Below are positions 1 to 5,248 of a DNA stretch of 5,838 nt, piece by piece. Position 1 is the stretch's first letter. Each line of letters opens with the position of its first letter. The position numbers and the translations under genes were made by a program. This stretch comes from a bacterium (GTDB lineage Bacteria > Spirochaetota > Spirochaetia > JABEVK01). The stretch spans positions 1 to 5,838 of the forward strand of contig JAJXVP010000177.1 in assembly GCA_021782055.1 (NCBI GenBank), given 5' to 3'. The notes under the pieces are model-generated. The model was not told where the DNA came from and did not search any database. It saw only the letters and a program-made list of their open reading frames with translations.

Positions 1-267
1 TTCCAAGACTTGGGGAAGTTGGTCCAAGAGAGCTTTGGTGAAAGAGGTCCCTTCTTTGAAGTCAAGGTCTTCGCTGAGCCGGTTGGAGCCGTGACAAAGC
101 CGAAGGCTCGTCCCTCCAAAAAAGATCAATGACTTCAAGAATCCCGCATCGGCCATCAGACGTAAGATGTCATGATGAAGGATTTCCTTCTCGATGACGG
201 GGAGAAGTGCCTTTGAAGTCGATGACCCGGCTGCCCGGGCAACCTGTTCATCAAAGAGCGTGCCCAT
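1..267 (-). CDS. abiEii: AbiEii-family nucleotidyltransferase toxin, N-terminal part (gene runs off the window)
   Basis: Reading the minus strand from ATG at 267, 89 codons are open to the window edge; the C-terminal part is missing. Residues 49-70 contain the signature of the AbiEii/AbiGii nucleotidyltransferase family: GGTSL at 51-55, then R63, S65 and the acidic pair D67/D69 in the order RLSEDLDF. In this fold the GG(S/T) loop binds nucleotide and the DxD pair binds metal. Family knowledge: AbiEii is the toxin of the type IV AbiE system, which arrests growth after phage infection; characterised homologues such as MenT modify tRNA. The start is supported by a strong SD, AGGAGG (complement of 274-279), 6 nt before the ATG. 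The gene overlaps the 3' end of abiEi by 17 bp, the usual arrangement, implying translational coupling. Function is inferred from motif and partner. Confidence 0.93.
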   Translation of the reverse strand, partial: MGTLFDEQVARAAGSSTSKALLPVIEKEILHHDILRLMADAGFLKSLIFFGGTSLRLCHGSNRLSEDLDFKEGTSFTKALLDQLPQVLE

Positions 268-802
268 GGAGCGCCTCCTGGTCGACTAAGTCAAGATTTC
301 GTCCAGCAGCTTTTAGATCTTGCCACGCCAGTGCCGCTGAGGCCATGTAAAGACGACGGTCGGAGTCGTAGGTAAGTTGGTCCATGAGGACCTCTGGCTT
401 TTTCTTCGTATGGGTGAATTCGATAAAGCCCCAGGGGCCACAGGATAATAGACCACTACGTCCTGTCGTCATGACCGTAATCCTCTGCAAAGTAACTTGG
501 GAAATAATTCCAAGATCACTCAGTACGGACTCCTGGGACAAGTAGTTGAAGTCGCCGCTTTTAACCTTGCTGACCACATGATACAGCTCTAGGCCTTTGG
601 GGCGGCCTAGGACTTCAAAGAGGTAAACTCCACGGCACACCCGAACCAGGAGCTTTGCCTTCACGGCACGATTCAAGAGCATTTTCCAGGCTGGTCGGGT
701 CATTTGAGGTATTAACCCTTCGAGGTCAGAAAGGGTGAACAGATAGGTTTCGGGGGTTGTCATGGTACGAAGAAACTGCTCAAGTATTCGGAGCGGTGAC
801 AT
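251..802 (-). CDS. abiEi: AbiEi-family antitoxin / transcriptional repressor
   Basis: A 183-residue protein read from ATG at 802, just upstream of and overlapping the AbiEii toxin. The first 65 or so residues (from MSPLRILEQF to VCRGVYLF) look like the winged helix-turn-helix of AbiEi antitoxins: a helical segment, a residue run ending in LLNRAVKAKLLVRV, then the R-G-[V/I]-Y-x wing. The remainder matches the less conserved C-terminal antitoxin domain by position only. In the family AbiEi neutralises AbiEii without stable binding and represses its own operon. The reading frame is open to a TTG at 886, but I chose 802: it has an SD (TTAGGAGAACGC before ATG), whereas the TTG has none, and the predicted promoter and operator lie inside 819-877, which would otherwise be coding. 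Confidence 0.87.
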   Translation of the reverse strand: MSPLRILEQFLRTMTTPETYLFTLSDLEGLIPQMTRPAWKMLLNRAVKAKLLVRVCRGVYLFEVLGRPKGLELYHVVSKVKSGDFNYLSQESVLSDLGIISQVTLQRITVMTTGRSGLLSCGPWGFIEFTHTKKKPEVLMDQLTYDSDRRLYMASAALAWQDLKAAGRNLDLVDQEALHGHAL

Positions 803-818
803 GCGTTCTCCTAAGATG

Positions 819-847
819 AGTTTACGCTTGCCTTCCCCTGAGGTCAA
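819..847 (-). promoter_or_regulatory. Predicted abiE operon promoter
   Basis: On the minus strand TTGACC (complement of 842-847) and TAAACT (complement of 819-824) are separated by exactly 17 bp. The predicted first transcribed base, about 812, is the A of the AGGAG Shine-Dalgarno for the ATG at 802, giving a leader of only about 10 nt. No promoter was verified experimentally; the -10 is a 4/6 match. Confidence 0.5.
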
Positions 848-877
848 CAGAAAGTAACGATTTTCATGACTTTCTGT
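847..877. promoter_or_regulatory. Inverted repeat, candidate AbiEi operator
   Basis: ACAGAAAGT (847-855) and ACTTTCTGT (869-877) are perfect 9-bp inverted arms with a 13-bp spacer, so arm centres are 22 bp apart, about two helical turns. The repeat abuts and by one base overlaps the predicted -35 box of abiE. AbiEi proteins are known to bind inverted repeats in their own promoter, so this is the natural operator candidate. Confidence 0.6.
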
Positions 878-941
878 ATACCTCAAAAGGGGGTAGTATG
901 ACTTTTAGCCGATCGATCTTAGGCGATCTGAACAAAATTTC

Positions 942-971
942 TTGAATACATAGAAAAATAAGTGTTATACT
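942..971 (+). promoter_or_regulatory. Predicted promoter of the YefM-RelE type operon, with palindromic -10 region
   Basis: TTGAAT (942-947) and TATACT (966-971) are spaced by 18 bp (17 bp if the -10 is read as TTATAC). The -10 sits inside an imperfect palindrome, AGTGTTATACT (961-971), of the kind that Phd/YefM antitoxins use as operator. Transcription would start near 978, leaving a short leader carrying the GAGGTG SD at 981-986. Confidence 0.65.
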
Positions 972-991
972 ACATTAGTTGAGGTGCCATT

Positions 992-1261
992 ATGCTCGTA
1001 GAATCGGATAAGATCATTCCTATCACGCGACTTCAAAAAGAGTTGACACAGACCGTTCGGGAGCTGGCCGAAACTGGTGAGCCTGTGTACATCCTTAAGA
1101 ACAACAACATGGAAGCGGTCATGCTGACATTTGAAGAGTACAAACATCTTTCGGACCTCGAAGAGATGTTTGAGTATTTTGAAGTCAAAAATATGCTCGA
1201 CGAAAGACTGCGGAACTACTCTCTGGAGAGGAATCTGGACTGGAACTCGATTAAGGAGTAA
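992..1261 (+). CDS. Phd/YefM-family antitoxin
   Basis: An 89-residue protein. Residues 8-50 follow the Phd/YefM pattern: a beta strand (KIIPITRLQ), a helix (KELTQTVRELAETGEPVYI), then the strand-rich KNNNMEAVMLTFEEYKHL that packs the DNA-binding dimer. The charged C-terminal tail (about 55-89) would be the toxin-neutralising segment. The antitoxin should bind and block the downstream RelE/ParE toxin and repress the operon. The start has SD GAGGTG 5 nt upstream and a good promoter. The toxin gene begins 2 bp after the stop, and the toxin's own SD (AAGGAG, 1253-1258) lies in the last codons, so the two are co-transcribed and probably translationally coupled. The overlapping minus-strand frame at 965-1147 is a shadow. 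Confidence 0.92.
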   Translation: MLVESDKIIPITRLQKELTQTVRELAETGEPVYILKNNNMEAVMLTFEEYKHLSDLEEMFEYFEVKNMLDERLRNYSLERNLDWNSIKE

Positions 1262-1263
1262 CC

Positions 1264-1575
1264 ATGATTTACAAGATCCAGTTCATTCCCGAGGCCTCCA
1301 CAGACTACAAAGAACTTGACGGTAGTATTAAGAAGCTGGTCAACAAGAAAATCGAGGAAATTGAAAGAAATCCCTTCATTGGAGAAAAGCTGGGGAACAA
1401 GTTCAACATCGACCTCACCGGCTTTCTTAAAACCTATATTGCTTCAAAGAAATATCGAATTGTCTATCGCTTACTTTCACCTGAGAAGGTGGAAATTGTC
1501 GAGATTTGGGGAATTGGAAAAAGGGAAAAAGAAGAAATCTATAGAACGATTGGGAAAAGGTTGGACAAAAACTGA
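1264..1575 (+). CDS. RelE/ParE-superfamily toxin
   Basis: A 103-residue protein, the usual size of this fold (about 85-105). It starts with the MIYKIQFIPEA strand, followed by a helical hairpin (TDYKELDGSIKKLVNKKIEEIERNP), then the basic beta-sheet core with KYRIVYRLLSPEKVEIVEIWGIGKREKEEIY, which matches the typical YRxxYR...V.I..I..R.K..IY arrangement. Family members either cleave mRNA on the ribosome (RelE branch) or poison gyrase (ParE branch); sequence inspection alone does not decide which. Its partner is the Phd/YefM protein immediately upstream. SD AAGGAG is 5 nt before ATG. A short hairpin with a T-run follows directly after the stop. The other plus-strand frames across this gene are shadows. 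Confidence 0.92.
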   Translation: MIYKIQFIPEASTDYKELDGSIKKLVNKKIEEIERNPFIGEKLGNKFNIDLTGFLKTYIASKKYRIVYRLLSPEKVEIVEIWGIGKREKEEIYRTIGKRLDKN

Positions 1576-1576
1576 C

Positions 1577-1596
1577 CGAGGAATAGCTTCGTTTTT
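1577..1596 (+). terminator. Short intrinsic terminator after the RelE-type toxin
   Basis: CGAGG (1577-1581) pairs with CTTCG (1587-1591), including one G-U pair, around a 5-nt loop and is followed by TTTTT (1592-1596). It begins 2 bp after the toxin stop codon and ahead of the convergent fic gene. The stem is only 5 bp, so termination may be partial. Confidence 0.45.
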
Positions 1597-1606
1597 AGAG
1601 GTGCCC
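1593..1606. repeat. Sequence resembling the IS end found at 4884-4897
   Basis: The 14-mer here matches the IS terminal sequence TTTTAGAGGTTCCC of 4884-4897 at 13 of 14 positions (G for T at position 11). No further IS homology is visible next to it, and the stretch overlaps the T-run of the toxin terminator and lies 10 bp outside the fic stop. It may be a relic of an old insertion or coincidence. Confidence 0.3.
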
Positions 1607-1615
1607 TCATGTCAG

Positions 1616-2701
1616 TTATGGTTTCTGTAAGAGCTGGAAAAGTGCGTCGTTCAGGTAGAAGTTTTCTTTCCCGACTTTATGTTTGGACAAGAGCCCCAGC
1701 TCAACAAGATCGTCGAGATATTTCGAGGCTGTCTTTCGCGAAACCGACAGATCTCGAACCAGGTAGTCAATTTTCGTATAGGGATGCTGAAAGAGGTTGT
1801 TCAACAGCTCGTGGCTGTATAACTTCGGAACCTCAAGCTTGAGCCTCTGCTTGAACTCCTGAAAGAGCTTCTTGATGTCATGGATGAGGAGTGTGGTCTC
1901 TCGCGAAGTTTCTGCGACCCCTTCGAGGAGGTAGAGGAGCCAGGGCTCCCAGTTTTGCGTTTTCCGAACTTCTTGTAGAAGCCGGTAATATTCATTCTTC
2001 GAGCGATTGATGTAACGAGAAAGATAGAGAATGGGACTTCCCAAAAGCCCCTCTTTGACAAGGTAGAGGATATTGAGAACACGCCCCGTGCGGCCATTTC
2101 CGTCATAGAAGGGATGAATGCTCTCAAACTGGTGATGGATGAGGGCCATTTTGGTTAAAGGGTCCCAATCTGCAAGCTCGTTCCGGTTGAGGAACTCTTC
2201 GAGATGTCTCATGAGGAGGATGATGTCGTCGGGGTGCTGGGGTGGGGTATAAACCGTTTTACCTGTTGTCTCGTTCTTGAGTTCGGTTCCAGGCAACTTG
2301 CGGAACCCAGCTTGGTTCTCTTCAATGATCGATTGAATTTCAAGAATATCTCGTAGCGTGATGAGACCTGACGCCTTCACCTGCTCATGAGCCGTCTGAA
2401 GGGCTCGGGCGTAGTTATGGACTTCTTTTGCGGCTAACGTCTGGTAGCGCTGTTCAAAGCTGTCGGACTGGTAGAGGTCGTCCTGCGTCGTGATGATATT
2501 CTCGATGGCCGAGCTATCCTTTGCTTCCTGCAGAGAAAGGGTGCTGATGAGAATGCCCTGATTGGGCATTGTTTCTGCAGTAGCCTTAAGCTCGGCGAGG
2601 GCTTGGTGGGCCTTAGCCAGTTTTTTGAGTACCGCCTTAGTTTCGATATCCCCGACTTGTTCGAGTCGTTCAGGATAAAATGCTGTGGTTAGTTTTCCCA
2701 T
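1616..2701 (-). CDS. fic: Class II Fic-domain AMP-transferase with C-terminal winged helix
   Basis: A 361-residue protein of the SoFic-like group. The catalytic motif HPFYDGNGRTGR is complete at residues 196-207, with catalytic H196 and the N/GR residues that hold the nucleotide phosphates. The N-terminal part carries the inhibitory helix motif [S/T]xxxE[G/N] at S63-E67-N68 (SSAIEN), which defines self-inhibited class II Fic proteins. Residues 130-154 (GFRKLPGTEL...VYTPP) form the flap that positions the target. Near 305-355, YLVRDLSVSRKTASKYLDDLVELGLL reads as a winged helix-turn-helix. The enzyme most likely transfers AMP to a hydroxyl of a target protein; the target is unknown. ATG at 2701 has a moderate SD (GGGAAAGGGAT). 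It lies 74 bp downstream of the radical SAM gene and has its own promoter within a repeat array. The frames at 1801-2127 and 1609-1842 are shadows. Confidence 0.93.
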   Translation of the reverse strand: MGKLTTAFYPERLEQVGDIETKAVLKKLAKAHQALAELKATAETMPNQGILISTLSLQEAKDSSAIENIITTQDDLYQSDSFEQRYQTLAAKEVHNYARALQTAHEQVKASGLITLRDILEIQSIIEENQAGFRKLPGTELKNETTGKTVYTPPQHPDDIILLMRHLEEFLNRNELADWDPLTKMALIHHQFESIHPFYDGNGRTGRVLNILYLVKEGLLGSPILYLSRYINRSKNEYYRLLQEVRKTQNWEPWLLYLLEGVAETSRETTLLIHDIKKLFQEFKQRLKLEVPKLYSHELLNNLFQHPYTKIDYLVRDLSVSRKTASKYLDDLVELGLLSKHKVGKENFYLNDALFQLLQKP

Positions 2702-2713
2702 ATCCCTTTCCCC

Positions 2714-2803
2714 GTGGGTAAAAAAACAGAAAAGTTACCCCTATCTTAGCAGACGTGGGTAGAAAAGTCGATTTTTTACCCACGTTTTGAAGGAACTCGG
2801 GTA
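2714..2803. repeat. Array of five alternating GGGTA half-sites over the fic promoter
   Basis: GGGTA occurs on the plus strand at 2716-2720, 2757-2761 and 2799-2803, and as its complement TACCC at 2736-2740 and 2777-2781. Orientation strictly alternates and steps are 20, 21, 20 and 22 bp, about two helical turns each. Three copies extend to CGTGGGTA, and 2754-2785 contains perfect 9-bp arms (ACGTGGGTA / TACCCACGT). The rightmost half-sites lie in the 3' end of the radical SAM gene. It looks like a cooperative operator; the Fic protein's own winged helix is one candidate reader. Confidence 0.65.
2743..2771 (-). promoter_or_regulatory. Predicted fic promoter
   Basis: On the minus strand TCGACT (complement of 2766-2771) and TAAGAT (complement of 2743-2748) are exactly 17 bp apart. 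The predicted start, about 2736, gives a leader of some 35 nt. One GGGTA half-site lies in the spacer, one just upstream of the -35 and one at the start point, a geometry suited to repression. Confidence 0.5.
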
Positions 2804-3699
2804 AAACGGCGACGAAACCCACAAGTACGGCAGAGAGGCTCCACCAGATCTCCACGTAAAAAGCCCTCGTGAAGGGCTACTGATCGAGGCGAAGCTAGGA
2901 TTTCTTCTAAACTTTGATTCTTGAGATTTCCCAAGGCTATAATCCCCTCACCATCAAGGCAACAGGGAACAACCGTGCCATCCGAAAGGATCCCCACTTG
3001 GTTACTCAGACCATAACAAAACCCTTTTGTATCTGCTTGAGGCAGGTTGAGGTCAGGCCATTCAAAGCGATCTGCCGAATTTAAATAGAGCTTTTCTCTG
3101 AGTTTAAACCCTGTTTCGGGATTCAGGGCTTCCTTGCGGGGAAGGTGAACGCCTAAATAGGTTTCGAGCCGAGTCAATAACCGTTCATTGTTTTTGTCGG
3201 CTTCGGCAGTATTTTGGTTCCAAAGGCGCAAGCTGACAAAACTTTGCGAACGCTTTGGATGTTCGTCAAGAAAGCTGAATAAAATATCAAAATAATGGTC
3301 TTCTTGTTCGGGAGATAGTTCCACCCAGGCTTGAAGCGAAAGGTTAAGCTGACGAAGAGCCTTCGCGTTCCATAAGACCTCTGAGTGCTTTTCAAGGAGT
3401 GTGCCATTGGTGGTCAAATTCACCTGAAAACCATAAGCTCCAGCCGTCTCAAGAAACTGGGGAAACTGCGGGTGCAACAAAGGTTCACCTTTGACATGAA
3501 AATACAGATAACTTCCCCAGCCCTGAAGTTTTTCAAGAAAATATTGAAAGTCTGGGAGCGTTAAAAACTGAGCCGGTCGAGTATCGGGGGGACAAAAGGA
3601 ACACTTTAAATTACAACGATTGAGGATTTCTAGGTAGATTTTTTTGAAGGTCCTATTTCTGTGAGAACCAACAGCAAGGGGCTCATTGGTAAGCTTCAT
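2776..3699 (-). CDS. Radical SAM protein with SPASM-like C-terminal cysteines
   Basis: A 307-residue protein from ATG at 3699. The radical SAM motif CxxxCxxC is C29/C33/C36 in NRCNLKCSFC; it binds the [4Fe-4S] cluster that cleaves S-adenosylmethionine. HVKGEPLLHP fits the GGE-type SAM contact and LTTNGT the following strand. C-terminally, C228, C246/C247 and CRTC at 290-293, with GILSDGTVVPCC and LGNLKNQSLEEIL between, fit a SPASM/twitch domain with probably one auxiliary cluster. SPASM enzymes often modify peptides or mature enzymes, but the substrate cannot be told here and no precursor peptide was found. The frame is open to TTG at 3774 and ATG at 3765; neither has an SD, so I prefer 3699, although its SD is also weak. 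It precedes fic on the same strand. The frame at 3174-3407 is a shadow. Confidence 0.88.
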   Translation of the reverse strand: MKLTNEPLAVGSHRNRTFKKIYLEILNRCNLKCSFCPPDTRPAQFLTLPDFQYFLEKLQGWGSYLYFHVKGEPLLHPQFPQFLETAGAYGFQVNLTTNGTLLEKHSEVLWNAKALRQLNLSLQAWVELSPEQEDHYFDILFSFLDEHPKRSQSFVSLRLWNQNTAEADKNNERLLTRLETYLGVHLPRKEALNPETGFKLREKLYLNSADRFEWPDLNLPQADTKGFCYGLSNQVGILSDGTVVPCCLDGEGIIALGNLKNQSLEEILASPRSVALHEGFLRGDLVEPLCRTCGFRRRFTRVPSKRG

Positions 3700-3821
3700 G
3701 ATTTCTCTACCCCATACCTGTCGCTGACGACTGGAAGAGGACTGATGAGGAATTCTTGAAAGCATAGCGATCAAACGAGTTCATTTATAAATTCGTATGT
3801 AGCCTTAAGAACTTTTGAGTC

Positions 3822-4223
3822 TTACTTCCACAAGAGCTTCAGTCCATATTTCTTGAATTTTTCAAATTCTTCATCTTTCGAAATTATTGTCATATTTCTT
3901 TGAATGGATTGCCATATAAGCATTCTATCAAATGGATCAAAATGGCTGTCTTCTTCCAGTTTTGAATAACTTATTGATTCCTCAGGAGTCAAACTGATTA
4001 ATTCCATTCCCATTTTTTCAGCGTAGGGAATCAAATTTTCTATCTCTATGTTGCCCAAACTTAGCTTTTTAATTTTTGTTTTTATCGCAATTTCCCATAA
4101 GGAAACTGCACTTACATATATCTCATTATCTGGGTGAACTATCTTGGCTTTTGTATCTGTAGGTATTTTCTCAGACCCTGAAATTGACCACAAGAAGGTG
4201 TGTGTGTCCAAAAGATACTTCAT
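3822..4223 (-). CDS. vapC: VapC-type PIN-domain ribonuclease toxin
   Basis: A 133-residue PIN-domain protein, normal length for VapC. The metal-binding acidic residues are all present: D6 in LLDTHTFLW, E44 in AVSLWEIAIK, D96/D99 in HFDPFDRML, and D117 in IISKDEEF. PIN toxins of this DTHxxLW subgroup are Mg-dependent endoribonucleases that cut tRNA or rRNA; the target is not predictable. The ATG overlaps the TGA of the upstream antitoxin in an ATGA arrangement (4220-4223), implying coupled translation. Composition is visibly AT-richer than the Fic and AbiE genes, suggesting separate acquisition of the pair. No clear terminator follows, so transcription could continue into the radical SAM gene 122 bp further on. 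Confidence 0.95.
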   Translation of the reverse strand: MKYLLDTHTFLWSISGSEKIPTDTKAKIVHPDNEIYVSAVSLWEIAIKTKIKKLSLGNIEIENLIPYAEKMGMELISLTPEESISYSKLEEDSHFDPFDRMLIWQSIQRNMTIISKDEEFEKFKKYGLKLLWK

Positions 4224-4462
4224 CGCAAACTCAAGAATTCTTCCACTGTCATTTTGAAATCTTCAGAGAAGACTATTTCTGTTTTGCCATCAAGTATTCC
4301 AATTTTTCTTTCTTTTTTTGATGCTTCAGGTTCATACGGTACTATCATAGCAATAGGGGTTTTCTTTTTACCATAGAGAATCCCAAAACTTTCTCCATGC
4401 TTCACTTTTTCGAGAACTTCAGAAAATTGAGACTTAATTTCCCCTACAGGTAGAGATTTCAT
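4220..4462 (-). CDS. Phd/YefM-family antitoxin of the VapC toxin
   Basis: An 80-residue protein. Its N-terminal half, MKSLPVGEIKSQFSEVLEKV then KHGESFGILYGKKKTPIAMIVPYE, is a textbook Phd/YefM fold: strand, helix, and the K-K-x-P-x-A-x-I-V-P-Y strand. Residues 50-80, rich in charge and ending FKMTVEEFLSLR, would wrap around the toxin. Pairing of Phd-type antitoxins with PIN toxins is common in the DTHxxLW branch. It should neutralise VapC and repress the operon. The predicted -10 box ends 6 nt before ATG 4462, so the mRNA would begin at the start codon itself; the AAGGA next to the ATG is too close to act as a normal SD. The gene is AT-rich like its partner. Confidence 0.92.
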   Translation of the reverse strand: MKSLPVGEIKSQFSEVLEKVKHGESFGILYGKKKTPIAMIVPYEPEASKKERKIGILDGKTEIVFSEDFKMTVEEFLSLR

Positions 4463-4468
4463 ATCCTT

Positions 4469-4497
4469 AGTATAAGATGAGTCTTCTTATTTGTCTA
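4469..4497 (-). promoter_or_regulatory. Predicted vapBC promoter with overlapping palindrome
   Basis: On the minus strand TAGACA (complement of 4492-4497) and TATACT (complement of 4469-4474) are 17 bp apart. A second -35-like TTGACA lies at 4500-4505 but at 25 bp it is too far. An inverted repeat, ATAAGA / TCTTAT (4472-4477 and 4485-4490), covers the spacer and overlaps the -10, a plausible site for the Phd-type antitoxin. The predicted +1 is 4462, the first base of the antitoxin ATG. Confidence 0.62.
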
Positions 4498-4546
4498 CTT
4501 GTCAAGAAAATTGCTGTCAGAAAAATCGGCTTCCCGTGCTGAGTGC

Positions 4547-4711
4547 TCACTTTCTTAGATACCCGTTTTCTTGAATTAAGCGGCTTCCGCAGTGCGGACA
4601 ACCTTTAAGGAATACCCAAATCCGGTTGGTGACAGTAAAACTCTGACGACATTTCAAGCAGATGTAATAGTAGGGTGGCCCTTCGTGAAAGCCACTAGGC
4701 TTTGGTAACAT
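4547..4711 (-). CDS. Small zinc-ribbon protein (54 residues), function unknown
   Basis: A complete small gene read from ATG 4711 to TGA 4547-4549. The product contains two CxxC knuckles, C18-L-K-C21 and C38-P-H-C41-G, separated by 16 residues, the spacing of a rubredoxin-like zinc ribbon; the stretch YYYICLKCRQSF is aromatic and basic. Such ribbons bind zinc and usually contact nucleic acid or protein partners. I do not recognise a named family. Support that it is expressed: a strong promoter (TTGCAC, 17 bp, TATAGT) some 40 bp upstream and a GGGGGTG purine tract ending 4 nt before the ATG. It lies between VapBC and the IS relic on the same strand and need not be functionally linked to either. 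It is too short for usual length cut-offs. Confidence 0.75.
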   Translation of the reverse strand: MLPKPSGFHEGPPYYYICLKCRQSFTVTNRIWVFLKGCPHCGSRLIQENGYLRK

Positions 4712-4757
4712 AAAACACCCCCATTCAAAGCATTTGCCTCAACTTATCCGTCTTTTA

Positions 4758-4786
4758 ACTATAGTGCCCAGGATTCTATTGTGCAA
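4758..4786 (-). promoter_or_regulatory. Predicted promoter of the zinc-ribbon gene
   Basis: On the minus strand TTGCAC (complement of 4781-4786) and TATAGT (complement of 4758-4763) are exactly 17 bp apart, 5/6 matches to both consensus boxes. The start would be near 4751, leaving about a 40-nt leader that contains the GGGGGTG ribosome site. Confidence 0.6.
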
Positions 4787-4835
4787 ATCAGAATTTTTCC
4801 AGACCTGATGAACAGCCTCCGGCAACGGATTCAAC

Positions 4836-4897
4836 CTAAGCAGTCACGAAAAGTTTCATTCAAACCTCCCATTCCAAAGGGAATTTTAGAGGTTCCC
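4836..4897 (-). mobile_element. Decayed end of an IS5-like element, inverted relative to the copy at 5599
   Basis: Read on the minus strand this begins GGGAACCTCTAAAA (4897-4884), then TTCCCTTTGGAATGGGAGG, then ATGAAACTTTTCGTGACTGCT (4859-4839) followed by TAG. It is the same element end as 5599-5700 on the plus strand: the 14-bp tip and 5' coding sequence match. Differences: about 40 bp present at 5608-5647 are absent here, apparently lost between two TAAAA repeats, which removes the transposase promoter; codon 8 is TAG where the other copy has GAG, leaving MKLFVTA. Homology fades beyond about 4836. The tip lies directly against the mazF stop codon (4898-4900). GGGAA/TTCCC (4893-4897, 4879-4883) could form a weak hairpin after mazF. 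Confidence 0.85.
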
Positions 4898-5248
4898 TTA
4901 CGCGAATTTCCCCATTCCCATGAGAATTAAGATTCCGTTTTCAATTTCACCAAATGCTCTCTTGTTGATGCTGGAGATCTTTTCTACAAGCCTTGTTCGA
5001 TCGATGGAAGCAATCAATGAAGTCACCAGCACTGAGTCTTTCGTAAGGCCTGTCTCGGCTTTATCAAGTAAAACATTCCCAGGGGCCTCAGATAGATCAA
5101 GATTCGTGGAAAATGGAATAACAATCACTGTCTTCAGCCTGCTCTTATTGAAGTCGTTATTCTGAATTATTAGGGCAGGCCTTTTGAACCCATTTTCGCT
5201 TCCGTAGGGAATACTGAAGTCGACCCACCAAATTTCACCACGCGTCAT
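4898..5248 (-). CDS. mazF: MazF/PemK-family endoribonuclease toxin
   Basis: A 116-residue protein of normal MazF length. The N-terminus MTRGEIWWVDFSIPYGSENGFKRPALIIQNNDFN has the family signature: the GEIWWVDF strand, the G-S-E-x-x-x-x-RPALII motif with the catalytic arginine region, and the following NNDFN. LKTVIVIPFSTNL and DSVLVTSLIASIDRTRLVEKI give the remaining SH3-like barrel strands. MazF toxins cut single-stranded RNA at short sequences; specificity cannot be read from this. It overlaps the upstream antitoxin by 14 bp (5235-5248), and with only a weak distant SD its translation should depend on coupling. The TAA stop is immediately followed by the tip of the IS relic, but the protein appears full length, so the insertion seems not to have damaged it. 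The plus-strand frame at 4920-5165 is a shadow. Confidence 0.95.
   Translation of the reverse strand: MTRGEIWWVDFSIPYGSENGFKRPALIIQNNDFNKSRLKTVIVIPFSTNLDLSEAPGNVLLDKAETGLTKDSVLVTSLIASIDRTRLVEKISSINKRAFGEIENGILILMGMGKFA

Noticed and set aside
910..930. GATCGATC and nearby AGATCG repeats in the abiE-yefM divergent region as an operator
   Set aside because: Short, GATC-containing and not placed on either predicted promoter; a much better inverted repeat exists at 847-877.
965..1147. Minus-strand frame of 60 codons over the YefM-type antitoxin
   Set aside because: It is fully opposite a well-supported antitoxin gene, includes that gene's promoter, and its protein shows no recognisable motif.
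1609..1842. Plus-strand frame after GAGGTGCCC, with an SD-like sequence before ATG
   Set aside because: It lies antisense to the conserved winged-helix end of fic, and the product is low-complexity and basic with no family resemblance.
2670..2855. Minus-strand frame spanning the radical SAM-fic junction
   Set aside because: It overlaps both real genes out of frame and its sequence is a shadow; a hydrophobic stretch is the only feature.
3784..3811. TATAAA with TTCTTA upstream as a promoter for the radical SAM gene
   Set aside because: The -35 matches only 3 of 6 bases and the spacing is 16 bp; transcription from vapBC is equally possible.
4515..4546. CGG-GAAG-CCG followed by ATTTTT after the zinc-ribbon gene as a terminator
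   Set aside because: The stem is only 3 bp, too weak to call as an intrinsic terminator.
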